From Winslowiella toletana (lineage in GTDB: Bacteria; Pseudomonadota; Gammaproteobacteria; Enterobacterales; Enterobacteriaceae), in the NCBI RefSeq assembly GCF_032164335.1, contig NZ_CP134152.1, forward strand, positions 2,480,001 through 2,544,000: DNA of 64,000 bases. Reading direction: 5' to 3'. The translations under genes were made by a program, and so were the position numbers. The notes beneath the pieces are model-generated. The model made no database searches. It had not been told where the DNA came from and saw only the letters and a list, made by a program, of their open reading frames with translations. Below, one piece after another: positions 38,834-47,592 of the stretch (positions are counted from its first letter, which is position 1; each line of letters opens with the position of its first letter).

Positions 38834-38861
38834 GGGCCAGTCAAACTGGCCCGTTTTTTTT
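38834..38861 (+). terminator. Rho-independent terminator of aldA
   Basis: GGGCCAGT, CAA loop, ACTGGCCC, G, eight Ts. A textbook terminator whose end touches the stop codon of the convergent LacI-family gene. Confidence 0.92.
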
Positions 38862-39789
38862 ACCAGGGCGTCAATAAACTGCCGCGCAATGGCGGAAAAT
38901 CTTGCTCGCTGCCGACAATCAGTTTAATGGCACGCTGAGCCAGCGTTTCCAGTGGAAAGCTAATCAGCGGCAGCAGCGGGTCAGCAAAAGCAGCCGTCGA
39001 TCCATCTATACTAAACACCATTACCTGCTGCGGTACCGCCAGCTGATATTGTTTCAGCAACTCGACCACCTCCAGACCCTGGTAATAATCCGTCACCAGT
39101 ACCGCATCAAAGGCCACCCGACGATTAATCAATCCCTGCAATGCCACGCTGACAGACTGCTCTTCATCCATGATTAACTGTCGGTTAAACGGCATCGCCA
39201 TGCTTTCCAGCGCGCAACGATAGCCCTGCAAAACCTGCTCTGCCGCCTCACCCCGATTGAAATTCAGCAGCGCGATTTTGCGGCGCTGCTGAGTAAACAG
39301 ATAGTGACTGGCGGTCTGACTGGCAAATTCATAATCAATGCCAATCTGCTGTTTACCCGAGGCGTTCAGACAGTCGATCAGTACCGCCTGTTGCGCGCTG
39401 GAAGGCAGCGGAAAACGTGCGCCAACCACCATCACCGCATCACATAATCCGGTACTGAGTTCAGAAATCGCCTGCTCAACCGACGCGGTAGTATTGGCAA
39501 AGCGTAACAACAGATGCTTTTGGTGCAAACTCAGCTGTTTCTCCAGCGCCTGCAGATAACCCGTGGCCTGCTGGATATGCTCCGTGGCGCAGATCACCCC
39601 AATACAGTGGGTGGTCTGGCTGGTAAGTGACTGCGCAATGACATTCGGTTTGTAGTTGAGAATCTCCACTGCACGGAGAACCGCATCACGGCTCTCCTCT
39701 TTGACGCCACGACTGCCACTCAGCACGCGTGAAACTGTTGCTTTGGATACCTGGGCCAGACGCGATACATCGTTAATACTCGCCATCAT
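38860..39789 (-). CDS. LacI-family repressor (AscG-like) of the beta-glucoside operon
   Basis: 309 residues. LacI HTH with INDVSRLAQVSKATVSRVLSGSRGVKEESR and hinge residues, then a periplasmic-binding-type effector domain. Last gene of the PTS operon, 15 bases after the GH1 gene. The operator palindrome at 42907-42926 is the AscG half-site type (GAAACCGGTTTC), which supports an AscG-like role. Two ATGs in a row leave the start ambiguous by one codon. Confidence 0.9.
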   Translation of the reverse strand: MMASINDVSRLAQVSKATVSRVLSGSRGVKEESRDAVLRAVEILNYKPNVIAQSLTSQTTHCIGVICATEHIQQATGYLQALEKQLSLHQKHLLLRFANTTASVEQAISELSTGLCDAVMVVGARFPLPSSAQQAVLIDCLNASGKQQIGIDYEFASQTASHYLFTQQRRKIALLNFNRGEAAEQVLQGYRCALESMAMPFNRQLIMDEEQSVSVALQGLINRRVAFDAVLVTDYYQGLEVVELLKQYQLAVPQQVMVFSIDGSTAAFADPLLPLISFPLETLAQRAIKLIVGSEQDFPPLRGSLLTPW

Positions 39790-39804
39790 TGCTCTCTGTA
39801 ATGT

Positions 39805-41196
39805 CTACTGCTGGCTGGAAAAGCCGTTTTCGCTGGCGGTGCGGGCAAACCATTCACCACTTTTTTTCACACTGCGCTGCTGTGTTTGCAGGTCAAGCTG
39901 GACAAATCCATAGCGGTTTTTATAGGCATTGCACCATGACCAGTTATCGATAAAAGTCCACATATGATACCCGAGGCAGTGACTGCCCTCACTGATACCA
40001 CGATGAACCCACTGCAAATGCTCCCGAACGAAATCGATACGGTAATCATCCTGAATCTGACCATGTTGCGCAAAGCGCCCTTCATTTTCGACGCCCATAC
40101 CGTTCTCCGAAATAAAGCAGCGCGGATTGGCATAATTTTGCCGCAGATTGGTCAGAATGTCATAAATCCCCGGCTCGTAAATCTCCCAGCCACGATAAGG
40201 ATTCATTTTCCTGCCCGGCATCTCATAGTGGTCAAAAAACCACTCTGGCATAAACGGGCTGTCGGGATTAACCAGCGAGTCGCGAGCTTTAATTCGTCGT
40301 GGCTGATAGTAATTGATCCCCAGTAAATCGACGATGCCACTCGCCAGCAGTGCGCTGTCGCCTGGCTGACACGCCGGTAACTGACCATGCTGCGCCAGTA
40401 ACTCAATCAGCTGTTGCGGATACTCTCCACGCAGCGCCGGATCGAGGAAACTGCGATTGAACATCAGGTCGGCGATATTAGCCGCCTGCCGATCTGCCGG
40501 ATTCTCAGAGCGGGCGTACGACGGTGTCAGGTTGAGGATAATACCTATTTCACCGTCCTGCTGACGCTGACGATATTTTTTAACCGCCAGCGCATGGGCC
40601 AGCATCGTATGATAAGCCACCGTCGCCGCGCGTTTAAAATCCACCACATTCGGATAGTGGAAATCATACAGATAACCGCCCTCTACCGGCACAATTGGCT
40701 CGTTAAAGGTAAACCAGTGCTTCACCCGGTCGCCAAACAGCTGAAAACACTGGTCGGCATAGTCAGCATAAGCGGCGACCACCTCGCGGTTTTCCCAGCC
40801 GCCCTGCTGCTGCATTACCAGCGGCATATCAAAATGGAACAGATTGATAAACGGCGTAATCCCCTGCGCCAGCATCTCGTCAATCATCTGCTGGTAAAAC
40901 TCCACCGCCTGCGGATTCAGCGCACCGCGCCCGTCCGGTATTAAACGCGCCCACGAAATCGACGTGCGAAAGGTGTTGTGATTAAGCTGCTTTAACAAGG
41001 CGATATCTTCACGCCAGTGCTGATAAAAACCTGAGGTGTCTGCCGGGCCAATCTGCTGATGAAAACGCGAAGGCTGCTGCTGAAACCAGTGATCCCAAAT
41101 CGTGGCGCTTTTACCCGCGTTAAGGCTGTTACCCTCTGTTTGCGGAGCTGAACTGGCACTGCCCCACCAGAAATTGTCAGGAAACTGATATTGCAT
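39805..41196 (-). CDS. 6-phospho-beta-glucosidase, GH1
   Basis: 463 residues. GH1 acid/base glutamate in FTFNEPIVPVEGGYL and nucleophile in CFISENGMGVENEGR. Start LPDNFWWGSASSAPQTEGN is typical of BglA/AscB/CelF-like enzymes acting on PTS-phosphorylated beta-glucosides. AAGGAGC is eight bases upstream. Follows the EIIC gene and precedes the LacI-type gene. Substrate probably a cellobiose- or aryl-glucoside-6-phosphate. Confidence 0.93.
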   Translation of the reverse strand: MQYQFPDNFWWGSASSAPQTEGNSLNAGKSATIWDHWFQQQPSRFHQQIGPADTSGFYQHWREDIALLKQLNHNTFRTSISWARLIPDGRGALNPQAVEFYQQMIDEMLAQGITPFINLFHFDMPLVMQQQGGWENREVVAAYADYADQCFQLFGDRVKHWFTFNEPIVPVEGGYLYDFHYPNVVDFKRAATVAYHTMLAHALAVKKYRQRQQDGEIGIILNLTPSYARSENPADRQAANIADLMFNRSFLDPALRGEYPQQLIELLAQHGQLPACQPGDSALLASGIVDLLGINYYQPRRIKARDSLVNPDSPFMPEWFFDHYEMPGRKMNPYRGWEIYEPGIYDILTNLRQNYANPRCFISENGMGVENEGRFAQHGQIQDDYRIDFVREHLQWVHRGISEGSHCLGYHMWTFIDNWSWCNAYKNRYGFVQLDLQTQQRSVKKSGEWFARTASENGFSSQQ

Positions 41197-41208
41197 GGAA
41201 ATTGCTCC

Positions 41209-42543
41209 TTAAGTACGGGCCGGAAGATCGTTACCCTGCGCAGCTGCGCCGTTTTGTGGGTTTTCTGCTTCTTGCTGCAGCAAGGTGCGCTCGTAAACGC
41301 GCAGGAAAGGCAGATACATCAGTGCCGACATCACCATACAAAACAGGCACATAAACACCGGGCTAAGCGCCCAGTTGGCAGCCCATGAAGCACCTATCGG
41401 TCCCGGCGTGGTCCATGGAGCCATCGACACCACCTGCGCAACCCAGCCCAGCTTAATTGCAGTCCAGGCAAATACGGCGTTAATCATTGGCACACAGATA
41501 AACGGCAGGAAAAACAGCGGATTCATAATAATCGGCATGCCGAACAGAATCGGCTCATTGATATTAAAGATGCTGGGTACTACGCCCATCTTACCAATGG
41601 TGCGCAAGTGAATGGCGCGGCTGCGTAACAGCAGGAAGGCCAGGGGTAAAGTCGAACCGACGCCGCCAATCAGCAGATAAAAATCCCAGAATCCCATCAG
41701 ATAGGTATGTGGCAACAGGCTACCGGCTTCCAGCGCTGCCTGGTTCGCCGCCAGGTTGGTTAACCAGAAAGGATTCATAATTCCGGTGACGATCAGCGCG
41801 CCATGAATACCGGCAAACCACAGCACCTGACACACCAGCACCGAAATCAGCACTGCTGGCAGCGAGTCCGAGGCCGATACCAGCGGCGCCAGCAGATGCA
41901 TAATCGCCTGCGGAATTATCATTCCGGTCCAGGATTCAATCAGCAAATTCAACGGATGCAGTGTCGCAACAATCACGATCACCGGGATCAGAATTTCAAA
42001 AGAGCGCGCGACGCCGGTCGGCACCTCTTTCGGCAAGCGGATGGTAATGTTGTGGCGCTTCAGCCATGCATACACTTCACTGGTATACAGTGCGGTGATA
42101 ATAGCGGTGAAAATTCCCTGCCCGGAGAAGTAATCAGTGGCGATTTTGCCATCCTGGTAAGGTGCCGCCACCAGTAAAAAACCCATAAAAGCCAGCAAAC
42201 CGGTCATCACCGGGTCGAGCTTGTAATGTTTACCAATACTCGCACCAATGCCAACTGAAATAAAAAAGGTCATCACTCCCATACTGAGGTTGTAAGGCAG
42301 CATCAGCTGTTGACGGTGATTGACGGAGAAATCGAGCCAGGCGCGGGCGAAGCGCCAGGTGGTATCCGGCGAGAAAGGCGGAAAGATAAACACCAGCATA
42401 AACGAGCCAATAATCATAAACGGCAGCGCGGCAACAAAGCCATCGCGAATCGCGATAACATGCCGTTGCTGGCCCACGGCTCCGGCCATCGGCGTGATTT
42501 TACGCTCGATGATATTGATCAATACCTGATAGACCGAGCTCAT
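41209..42543 (-). CDS. PTS EIIC, cellobiose/lichenan family
   Basis: 444 residues, about 10 membrane helices. CelB/ChbC/LicC type: opening with IRDGFVAALPFMIIGSFMLV, IPEVPTGV-type KEVPTGVARSFEILIP, and FNINEPILFGMPIIMNP. The start overlaps the EIIB stop by one base (TGATG). A matching EIIA gene is not in the operon. Confidence 0.93.
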   Translation of the reverse strand: MSSVYQVLINIIERKITPMAGAVGQQRHVIAIRDGFVAALPFMIIGSFMLVFIFPPFSPDTTWRFARAWLDFSVNHRQQLMLPYNLSMGVMTFFISVGIGASIGKHYKLDPVMTGLLAFMGFLLVAAPYQDGKIATDYFSGQGIFTAIITALYTSEVYAWLKRHNITIRLPKEVPTGVARSFEILIPVIVIVATLHPLNLLIESWTGMIIPQAIMHLLAPLVSASDSLPAVLISVLVCQVLWFAGIHGALIVTGIMNPFWLTNLAANQAALEAGSLLPHTYLMGFWDFYLLIGGVGSTLPLAFLLLRSRAIHLRTIGKMGVVPSIFNINEPILFGMPIIMNPLFFLPFICVPMINAVFAWTAIKLGWVAQVVSMAPWTTPGPIGASWAANWALSPVFMCLFCMVMSALMYLPFLRVYERTLLQQEAENPQNGAAAQGNDLPART

Positions 42544-42863
42544 CAGGCGGCTCCTTTTTGAGCAATCAGCTCAAGCGCAAAATCGAGCACCTTATCGCCG
42601 CGCTGCATGCCGTAATCCATCATATTGATCGGTGCTACCGGAATGCCGGAAGCAACGGTTTTTTCCGCCAGCGTCTCCAGCATATATTTTATCTGCGGCC
42701 CCAGCAGCACCACCTGGTAATCGGCAAAACGATCGTCAAATTCTGTGGCACTGTAAGCGGCGATATCGACTGCCAACCCGCGTTTATCGGCCTCTTCCAG
42801 CATTTTGCGCACCAGTAAACTGGTAGACATCCCGGCGGAACAACAAAGCATAATCTTGTGCAT
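42543..42863 (-). CDS. PTS EIIB, lactose/cellobiose family
   Basis: 106 residues from MHKIMLCCSAGMSTSLLV; CC in the P-loop holds the phosphorylated cysteine (C7 or C8, in the CxxGMSTS motif). Rest: VVLLGPQIKYML and INMMDYGMQRGDKVL, as in CelA/ChbB. First gene of the operon, with operator and CRP site upstream. A longer in-frame start is rejected. Confidence 0.93.
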   Translation of the reverse strand: MHKIMLCCSAGMSTSLLVRKMLEEADKRGLAVDIAAYSATEFDDRFADYQVVLLGPQIKYMLETLAEKTVASGIPVAPINMMDYGMQRGDKVLDFALELIAQKGAA

Positions 42864-42906
42864 AACGTTTACTCCCAGTCGGTGATATGACCGTGAGTGG
42901 AAACGA

Positions 42907-42926
42907 TATGGAAACCGGTTTCCATA
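42907..42926. promoter_or_regulatory. Perfect LacI/AscG-type operator
   Basis: TATGGAAACCGGTTTCCATA, a perfect 20-base palindrome with CG-type centre (ACC-GGT), 44 bases upstream of the EIIB start. It contains GAAACCGGTTTC, the AscG-type core. Confidence 0.85.
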
Positions 42927-42983
42927 CAAATTGAGTAATTATGGGAGCTGTCTCAAAAAATCGGGCAACTGACATCTGCGGGA

Positions 42984-42999
42984 TGTGAAATACATCACG
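42984..42999. promoter_or_regulatory. CRP site upstream of the PTS operon
   Basis: TGTGA-N6-TCACG, 9 of 10 core matches, 58 bases upstream of the operator on the transcription side. Fits activation by CRP-cAMP from about -60. Confidence 0.75.
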
Positions 43000-43024
43000 C
43001 AGCTTGATGTAACATGAGTAAATA

Positions 43025-43057
43025 AGCGATCCTGCGCTCCTGAACTTCAGGATCGCT
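43025..43057 (-). terminator. Terminator-like hairpin after the NRPS gene
   Basis: AGCGATCCTG, 13-base loop, CAGGATCGCT, within the 213 bases between NRPS stop and EIIB leader. Followed on the minus strand by TATTTACTC. Confidence 0.6.
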
Positions 43058-43076
43058 CAGCGACGATAACGCCTCG

Positions 43077-46000
43077 TTACGGCAGAATTCCTGTGGTGCG
43101 CCAGTAATCAAGATAACGCATTAACAGCTGCCGGTTCATTGGTGAAAATAGTGGAGAAGTCATATTTTCCAGTGCCAGCCTCATATTCCTTGCGTCATAA
43201 ACCGGCATATTTTCATATAATTCCCAACGGGTCTTCTGCCGCCAGACTACTTCAGAAAGCATCGGCAGCAGCGGGGTTAACGGATTATCAGCGGATTGAT
43301 CCGTTTCCAGCCGCGCCAGCCATTCGGTATAACTTAGCGGCTGCAAGGGATATCCACACTGATTAATCAACTCGAAAAACGCATTAAAGTCGACAGACTG
43401 ACTCGGGTCCGGCGGTACCAGATGGAAAGCCTTCGCCAGATTGATATTATCGCGTGAAATATGGATTAGCGCGGCGCTGACGTAATTGACTGGAATGAAT
43501 TCATCACGTTGGTTAAACAATAGTGGTGAAGCACCCATTTTAATGCAGCCTTTAATTATCCGGGCGATAAAATCAGCTGAGTTTCCCGCACCGCTTTCGC
43601 TGTCTCCGGTAATAAATCCAGGTCGATAGACCGCCAGTGGAATGCCGCGTTCCCTTGCCTGCCAGATTAATTTTTCAGCCACCCACTGACTTTGTGAATA
43701 ACCGGAAGCATATTGCATCCCTTTGAGGAACGGGGTCAGTTCATCACCCTCATAAATACGCTTTACGGGTGAAAACAAACTTGCCGGGCCGAATACAGCA
43801 ATGGTTGACACATAGTGCAGCGGCTTGGTTTTACCCTTAACTGCCAAGCGTAAAATGTTAAGTGTACCAAGCACGTTAGCAGCATAATGAGCTGAATAAG
43901 GCTGAATATAATTAACATGCGCAGCCACGTGAAATATCAGGTCGCACTGTTGAGCAAGATGCTCATATGCCACTTTATCCAGTGCCAGATTCGGCTGCGC
44001 AATATCGCTGGCAAGCGCCTCAATCCGGGCATCAAATGCCTGCTGCCATAATCCATACTGTTGCAAATTATGCTTAAGCCGCAGTCGCGCCTGTGGGTTG
44101 CTGGCAGCACGCACCAGACAAATTACCCGTTCCGTATCAGGCTGAAGCAGCAGATCGCGCAGTAAAAACGCCCCAAGAAAACCGCTAGCGCCGGTCAGTA
44201 ACACCACTTTGCGGCGGGTTGGCAGCTCGCTGGCATGTGGCTGAATATCAGCAGGCAAGCGGCTGTCATTGCGCATGATCGTGCAGGGATCGTCAGAGTT
44301 GCCTACCTCTTCTTGTTGCAAACTCAGCGCCATCCGGCGCGGCGAAGGTGCATCGTATAAATTTTGCACCGATACCCGCCGACCAAGCTTTTTACTGGCT
44401 TCAATTACGACTCTGGCTGCCTGCAGTGAATTACCGCCCCACTGAAAAAAATCGTCATCAAGGGTTATGTCCGGCGCATTAAGCACCTCTTGCCAGACTC
44501 GCAGAATAACTGACTGTTTATGCTGCATATCCGCATCAGCAGCCGGTGCCAGGCGATGTTTCTCCTGAATTCCAGCCAGCAGCAACTGCCGGTCGATCTT
44601 GCCGCTGACGGTCATCGGCAGGCTGCTGACCACCGTCAGGCGCGGCAGCATATACTCAGGCAGACGCTGTTTGATCCACTGCTCTATTTCACTCTTATTA
44701 AATCTGTTAGGCGATACTGGCACGATAAACCCGGTCAGCAGCGGTTCCGCGAAGCTGTTTTTAACCACACAGACTGCCGCCGCCTGTAACAGCTCACTTT
44801 CCAGTAACTGATGCTCTATCTCTTCGAGTTCAACCCGATGCCCGCGGATCTTAATTTGATTATCCCGGCGACCGGCAAACATAAACAACCCATCAGCACG
44901 CTGCCAGGCTAAGTCGCCGGTATGATAAAGGCGTTGCGGCTGGTTATCTGCTGCTGAATGGAAAGTGATAAACTGCTGCGCATTAAGCTGCGGCTGATTC
45001 CAGTAGCCACGAGCCACGCCATCACCACCAACATACAGATTACCAATGGTCCCGGCAGCCACCGGATTTTTTTGGTCATCCAGCACCCAGGCACAGGTGT
45101 TATCAATAGGCAGGCCAATCGGCACATCGTCAGTGATTGCCTCTGCCGAGTGCAGTTCGCAACTGAGCGCAAATACCGTGCACTCGGTCGGGCCATATAC
45201 CGCGACTAAGCGGCGCGGCGGCGCGCTGTTTAACACTTTCATCAGCGTCGCCCGATTAGCGACCTCTCCACCAACCAACAACGTGTTGATGTAGCGAAAA
45301 GCCTCAGGACAGGTTGTTGCCACCAGATTAAATAAGGCGGTGGTGATAAACATCACGCTGACGGAATACTGCTGCAATGCCGTAGCAAATAACCACGGAT
45401 CGATTACCGTCTCCTTTGCGATAATTACCACTGCGGCCCCGTTAAGCAGCGCCCCCCAGATTTCAAACAGCGAGGCATCAAATGTCGGATTTGCAATTGC
45501 AGCCACGCGGTCGCTACGGCTTAGCGTCACATATTGTGTATTAATTACCAGACGAATAATTCCTCTTGATTCAATTTCTACCGCTTTTGGTCGGCCAACA
45601 GAACCTGAGGTAAATAAAATATGGCTGCGATGATGCCGCTCTAATTTACAATACGGCATCTGCTGGATTGCGCCCTCCATCGGGGCGATATTTTCCAGCA
45701 TCAACTGGCGTCCGGCTAAATCAGCACGCTGCGCAGCATTATTGGTCAGAATTAAATTGACCGCTACATTTTCCAACATGAAACTTAATCGGCTATCCGG
45801 CAGTGAGGGATCGAGCGGAACGCAGCTGCCTCCGACCCATAATATCGCCAGCTGACAGAGTATATTTTCAATACCCGGCGGCAGTAAAATAGCCACCGGC
45901 TTTTCAGAATGTATCTCCATTTCAGCCAGGCAGACGGCCAGTGAACTGGCTCGCTGCGCCAGCTCCAGATAATTAATGGTTTTTTCCGGAGTAATAATTG

Positions 46001-46121
46001 CGGGGTGCTGCGGAAACGCGTTGACGTGCTTGAGAAATAATTCGATTACGCTGCTTTCAGTTGGCTGGGCAGATTGATAACCAAAGTTATATTCATTACT
46101 GCGGAGAAGAAACTGTTCCAT
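43077..46121 (-). CDS. Single-module NRPS: adenylation, carrier and thioester reductase
   Basis: 1014 residues. Adenylation domain about 25-515: A3 LFTSGSVGRPKAV (169-181), A5 VYGPTE, A7 YHTGD, A8 GRRDNQIKIRGHRVELEEIE and the A10 lysine K508. Carrier domain with S565 in WGGNSLQA. Reductase domain about 637-1010: TGASGFLGAFLL (643-654), VSTIAVFG, YASGYSQSQW. In an alignment by eye the substrate-pocket residues are D215, A216, F219, F258, L282, G284, V308, V316 and F317, closest to Ile/Val-type codes. No condensation domain. It should load one amino acid and release an aldehyde or alcohol. The reductase shows Y808-x3-Q812 where YxxxK is expected. No phosphopantetheinyl transferase, transporter or tailoring gene adjoins it. 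Confidence 0.9.
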   Translation of the reverse strand: MEQFLLRSNEYNFGYQSAQPTESSVIELFLKHVNAFPQHPAIITPEKTINYLELAQRASSLAVCLAEMEIHSEKPVAILLPPGIENILCQLAILWVGGSCVPLDPSLPDSRLSFMLENVAVNLILTNNAAQRADLAGRQLMLENIAPMEGAIQQMPYCKLERHHRSHILFTSGSVGRPKAVEIESRGIIRLVINTQYVTLSRSDRVAAIANPTFDASLFEIWGALLNGAAVVIIAKETVIDPWLFATALQQYSVSVMFITTALFNLVATTCPEAFRYINTLLVGGEVANRATLMKVLNSAPPRRLVAVYGPTECTVFALSCELHSAEAITDDVPIGLPIDNTCAWVLDDQKNPVAAGTIGNLYVGGDGVARGYWNQPQLNAQQFITFHSAADNQPQRLYHTGDLAWQRADGLFMFAGRRDNQIKIRGHRVELEEIEHQLLESELLQAAAVCVVKNSFAEPLLTGFIVPVSPNRFNKSEIEQWIKQRLPEYMLPRLTVVSSLPMTVSGKIDRQLLLAGIQEKHRLAPAADADMQHKQSVILRVWQEVLNAPDITLDDDFFQWGGNSLQAARVVIEASKKLGRRVSVQNLYDAPSPRRMALSLQQEEVGNSDDPCTIMRNDSRLPADIQPHASELPTRRKVVLLTGASGFLGAFLLRDLLLQPDTERVICLVRAASNPQARLRLKHNLQQYGLWQQAFDARIEALASDIAQPNLALDKVAYEHLAQQCDLIFHVAAHVNYIQPYSAHYAANVLGTLNILRLAVKGKTKPLHYVSTIAVFGPASLFSPVKRIYEGDELTPFLKGMQYASGYSQSQWVAEKLIWQARERGIPLAVYRPGFITGDSESGAGNSADFIARIIKGCIKMGASPLLFNQRDEFIPVNYVSAALIHISRDNINLAKAFHLVPPDPSQSVDFNAFFELINQCGYPLQPLSYTEWLARLETDQSADNPLTPLLPMLSEVVWRQKTRWELYENMPVYDARNMRLALENMTSPLFSPMNRQLLMRYLDYWRTTGILP

Positions 46122-46270
46122 AGTCGTTCACCTTAACAATCCTGTCAGAAGCAGCAGTATAAGGTAATTTTATTTTAGCAAAAGTGTCGCCGGAAAAAAT
46201 TTTACTTAATAAAAATATCAGCTTGAATAATATGAATTTCTTTATTTCCCTGTGCGATATATCGATTGAT

Positions 46271-46297
46271 ACGGCGCAAGCACTTTGCTTACGCCGT
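46271..46297 (-). terminator. Hairpin after the MHS transporter gene
   Basis: ACGGCG and CGCCGT outer arms with AAGC/GCTT inner pairing across one mismatch, 15 bases past the MHS gene stop. The upstream 46122-46270 stretch is AT-rich and should hold the NRPS promoter. Confidence 0.5.
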
Positions 46298-46311
46298 TGT
46301 TAAACCTGCCG

Positions 46312-47592
46312 TTATGCCAGTCGTCGCTGGCTGCGCAGTAACGCCCAGCCACTAAGCAGAGCCAACAGCATCAGATAATAACTGGGTGCAAGGCTGGTGC
46401 CGGTGGCGGTAATCAGCAAACTGCATATCAAAGGGGCAAAGCCACCAAACACCGTTACCGCGATGTTGTAACTGATCGCCATGCCACTGGCGCGGGTTTC
46501 CATTGGAAACAGATCGGCCATTAACGAGGGTACGGTAGAGAAGTAGATCGACTTTAGTAATGCCATCCAGCCAACCAGCAAAATCAGGGTAAGCGGCGTG
46601 GTATGGTTAACAACCATACTAAACGCCGGATAAATGGTGATAATAAGCAGAATTAATGCGCTCCACATCAGCGGCATCCGTCCGATTTTTTCAGCCCACA
46701 GCCCCATTAGTGGCGTAACCACCGTCAGAATCACCCCGGCAATCAGGGTGGCGGTGAAGGCGACTGACCCCGGCAGATGCAGGTTTTTAGTCGCATAAGT
46801 TGGCACATAATTGAGCATGTAATTAATGGCGGTAGAAATGACCATCAGGCCAATCGCCAGTAGCAGCAGCTCTTTCTGCCGACCGGCGAGAATTTTAAGC
46901 GGCGCACGCGATTTATCCTGCTGCGGCTTAAAGCTGGCCGGCTCATGCAGATGACGGCGAATATACAGGCCAACCGGCCCGATGATCAGCCCGAAAGCAA
47001 ACGGAATTCGCCAGCCCCACTGCTGAATTTGCGCTTCACTCAGCCACCAGGTCAGGCCGAGCCCGAAAGCGGAAGCCATCAGGGTACTCGCGCCCTGGGT
47101 GGCAAACTGCCAGCTGGCGATAAAGGCTTTACGCTCGGGGAAGTGTTCAACTAAAAACGCGGTAGAGCTGCCGAACTCTCCGCCAGCGGAAAACCCCTGA
47201 ATCAGGCGTGCCAGCATAATCAGCACTGGTGCTGCCAGGCCGATGGAGGCATAAGTCGGCATAAAGGTAATAATCGCCCCGCCGACCAGCATCAGCGAAA
47301 TCGACACCAGCAGGGCTTTTTTCCGCCCTTCACGGTCGGCATAGGCACCGAGCACTACCGCACCGAGCGGCCGGATCAGAAACGAAAGACCAAAACTGCC
47401 CAGCGCCAGCAACAGTGAAACCGATGCGTCCTCGGTCGGGAAAAAGGCATGGGCGATATAGCTGGCAAAAAAGCCATAAACCGCAATATCAAACCACTCC
47501 AGCGCATTGCCAATGCAGGTGGCAAACAGCGTTTTATGCAGATTGGGTTTCGCCGGACTGGAAACCTGAAGCTGCTGCGCGGCTTCACTCAT
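46312..47592 (-). CDS. MFS transporter, metabolite:H+ symporter (MHS) family
   Basis: 426 residues from MSEAAQQLQ; GGGGGCAG precedes it. 12 helices with the MHS-type opening IGNALEWFDIAVYGFFASYIAHAFFP and GAYADREGRKKAL, and GGEFGSSTAFLVEHFPERK. Substrates of this family include carboxylates, betaine and amino-acid derivatives. It overlaps the M20 peptidase gene by eight bases, suggesting it imports the peptidase's substrate, perhaps a dipeptide or N-acyl amino acid. Confidence 0.9.
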   Translation of the reverse strand: MSEAAQQLQVSSPAKPNLHKTLFATCIGNALEWFDIAVYGFFASYIAHAFFPTEDASVSLLLALGSFGLSFLIRPLGAVVLGAYADREGRKKALLVSISLMLVGGAIITFMPTYASIGLAAPVLIMLARLIQGFSAGGEFGSSTAFLVEHFPERKAFIASWQFATQGASTLMASAFGLGLTWWLSEAQIQQWGWRIPFAFGLIIGPVGLYIRRHLHEPASFKPQQDKSRAPLKILAGRQKELLLLAIGLMVISTAINYMLNYVPTYATKNLHLPGSVAFTATLIAGVILTVVTPLMGLWAEKIGRMPLMWSALILLIITIYPAFSMVVNHTTPLTLILLVGWMALLKSIYFSTVPSLMADLFPMETRASGMAISYNIAVTVFGGFAPLICSLLITATGTSLAPSYYLMLLALLSGWALLRSQRRLA

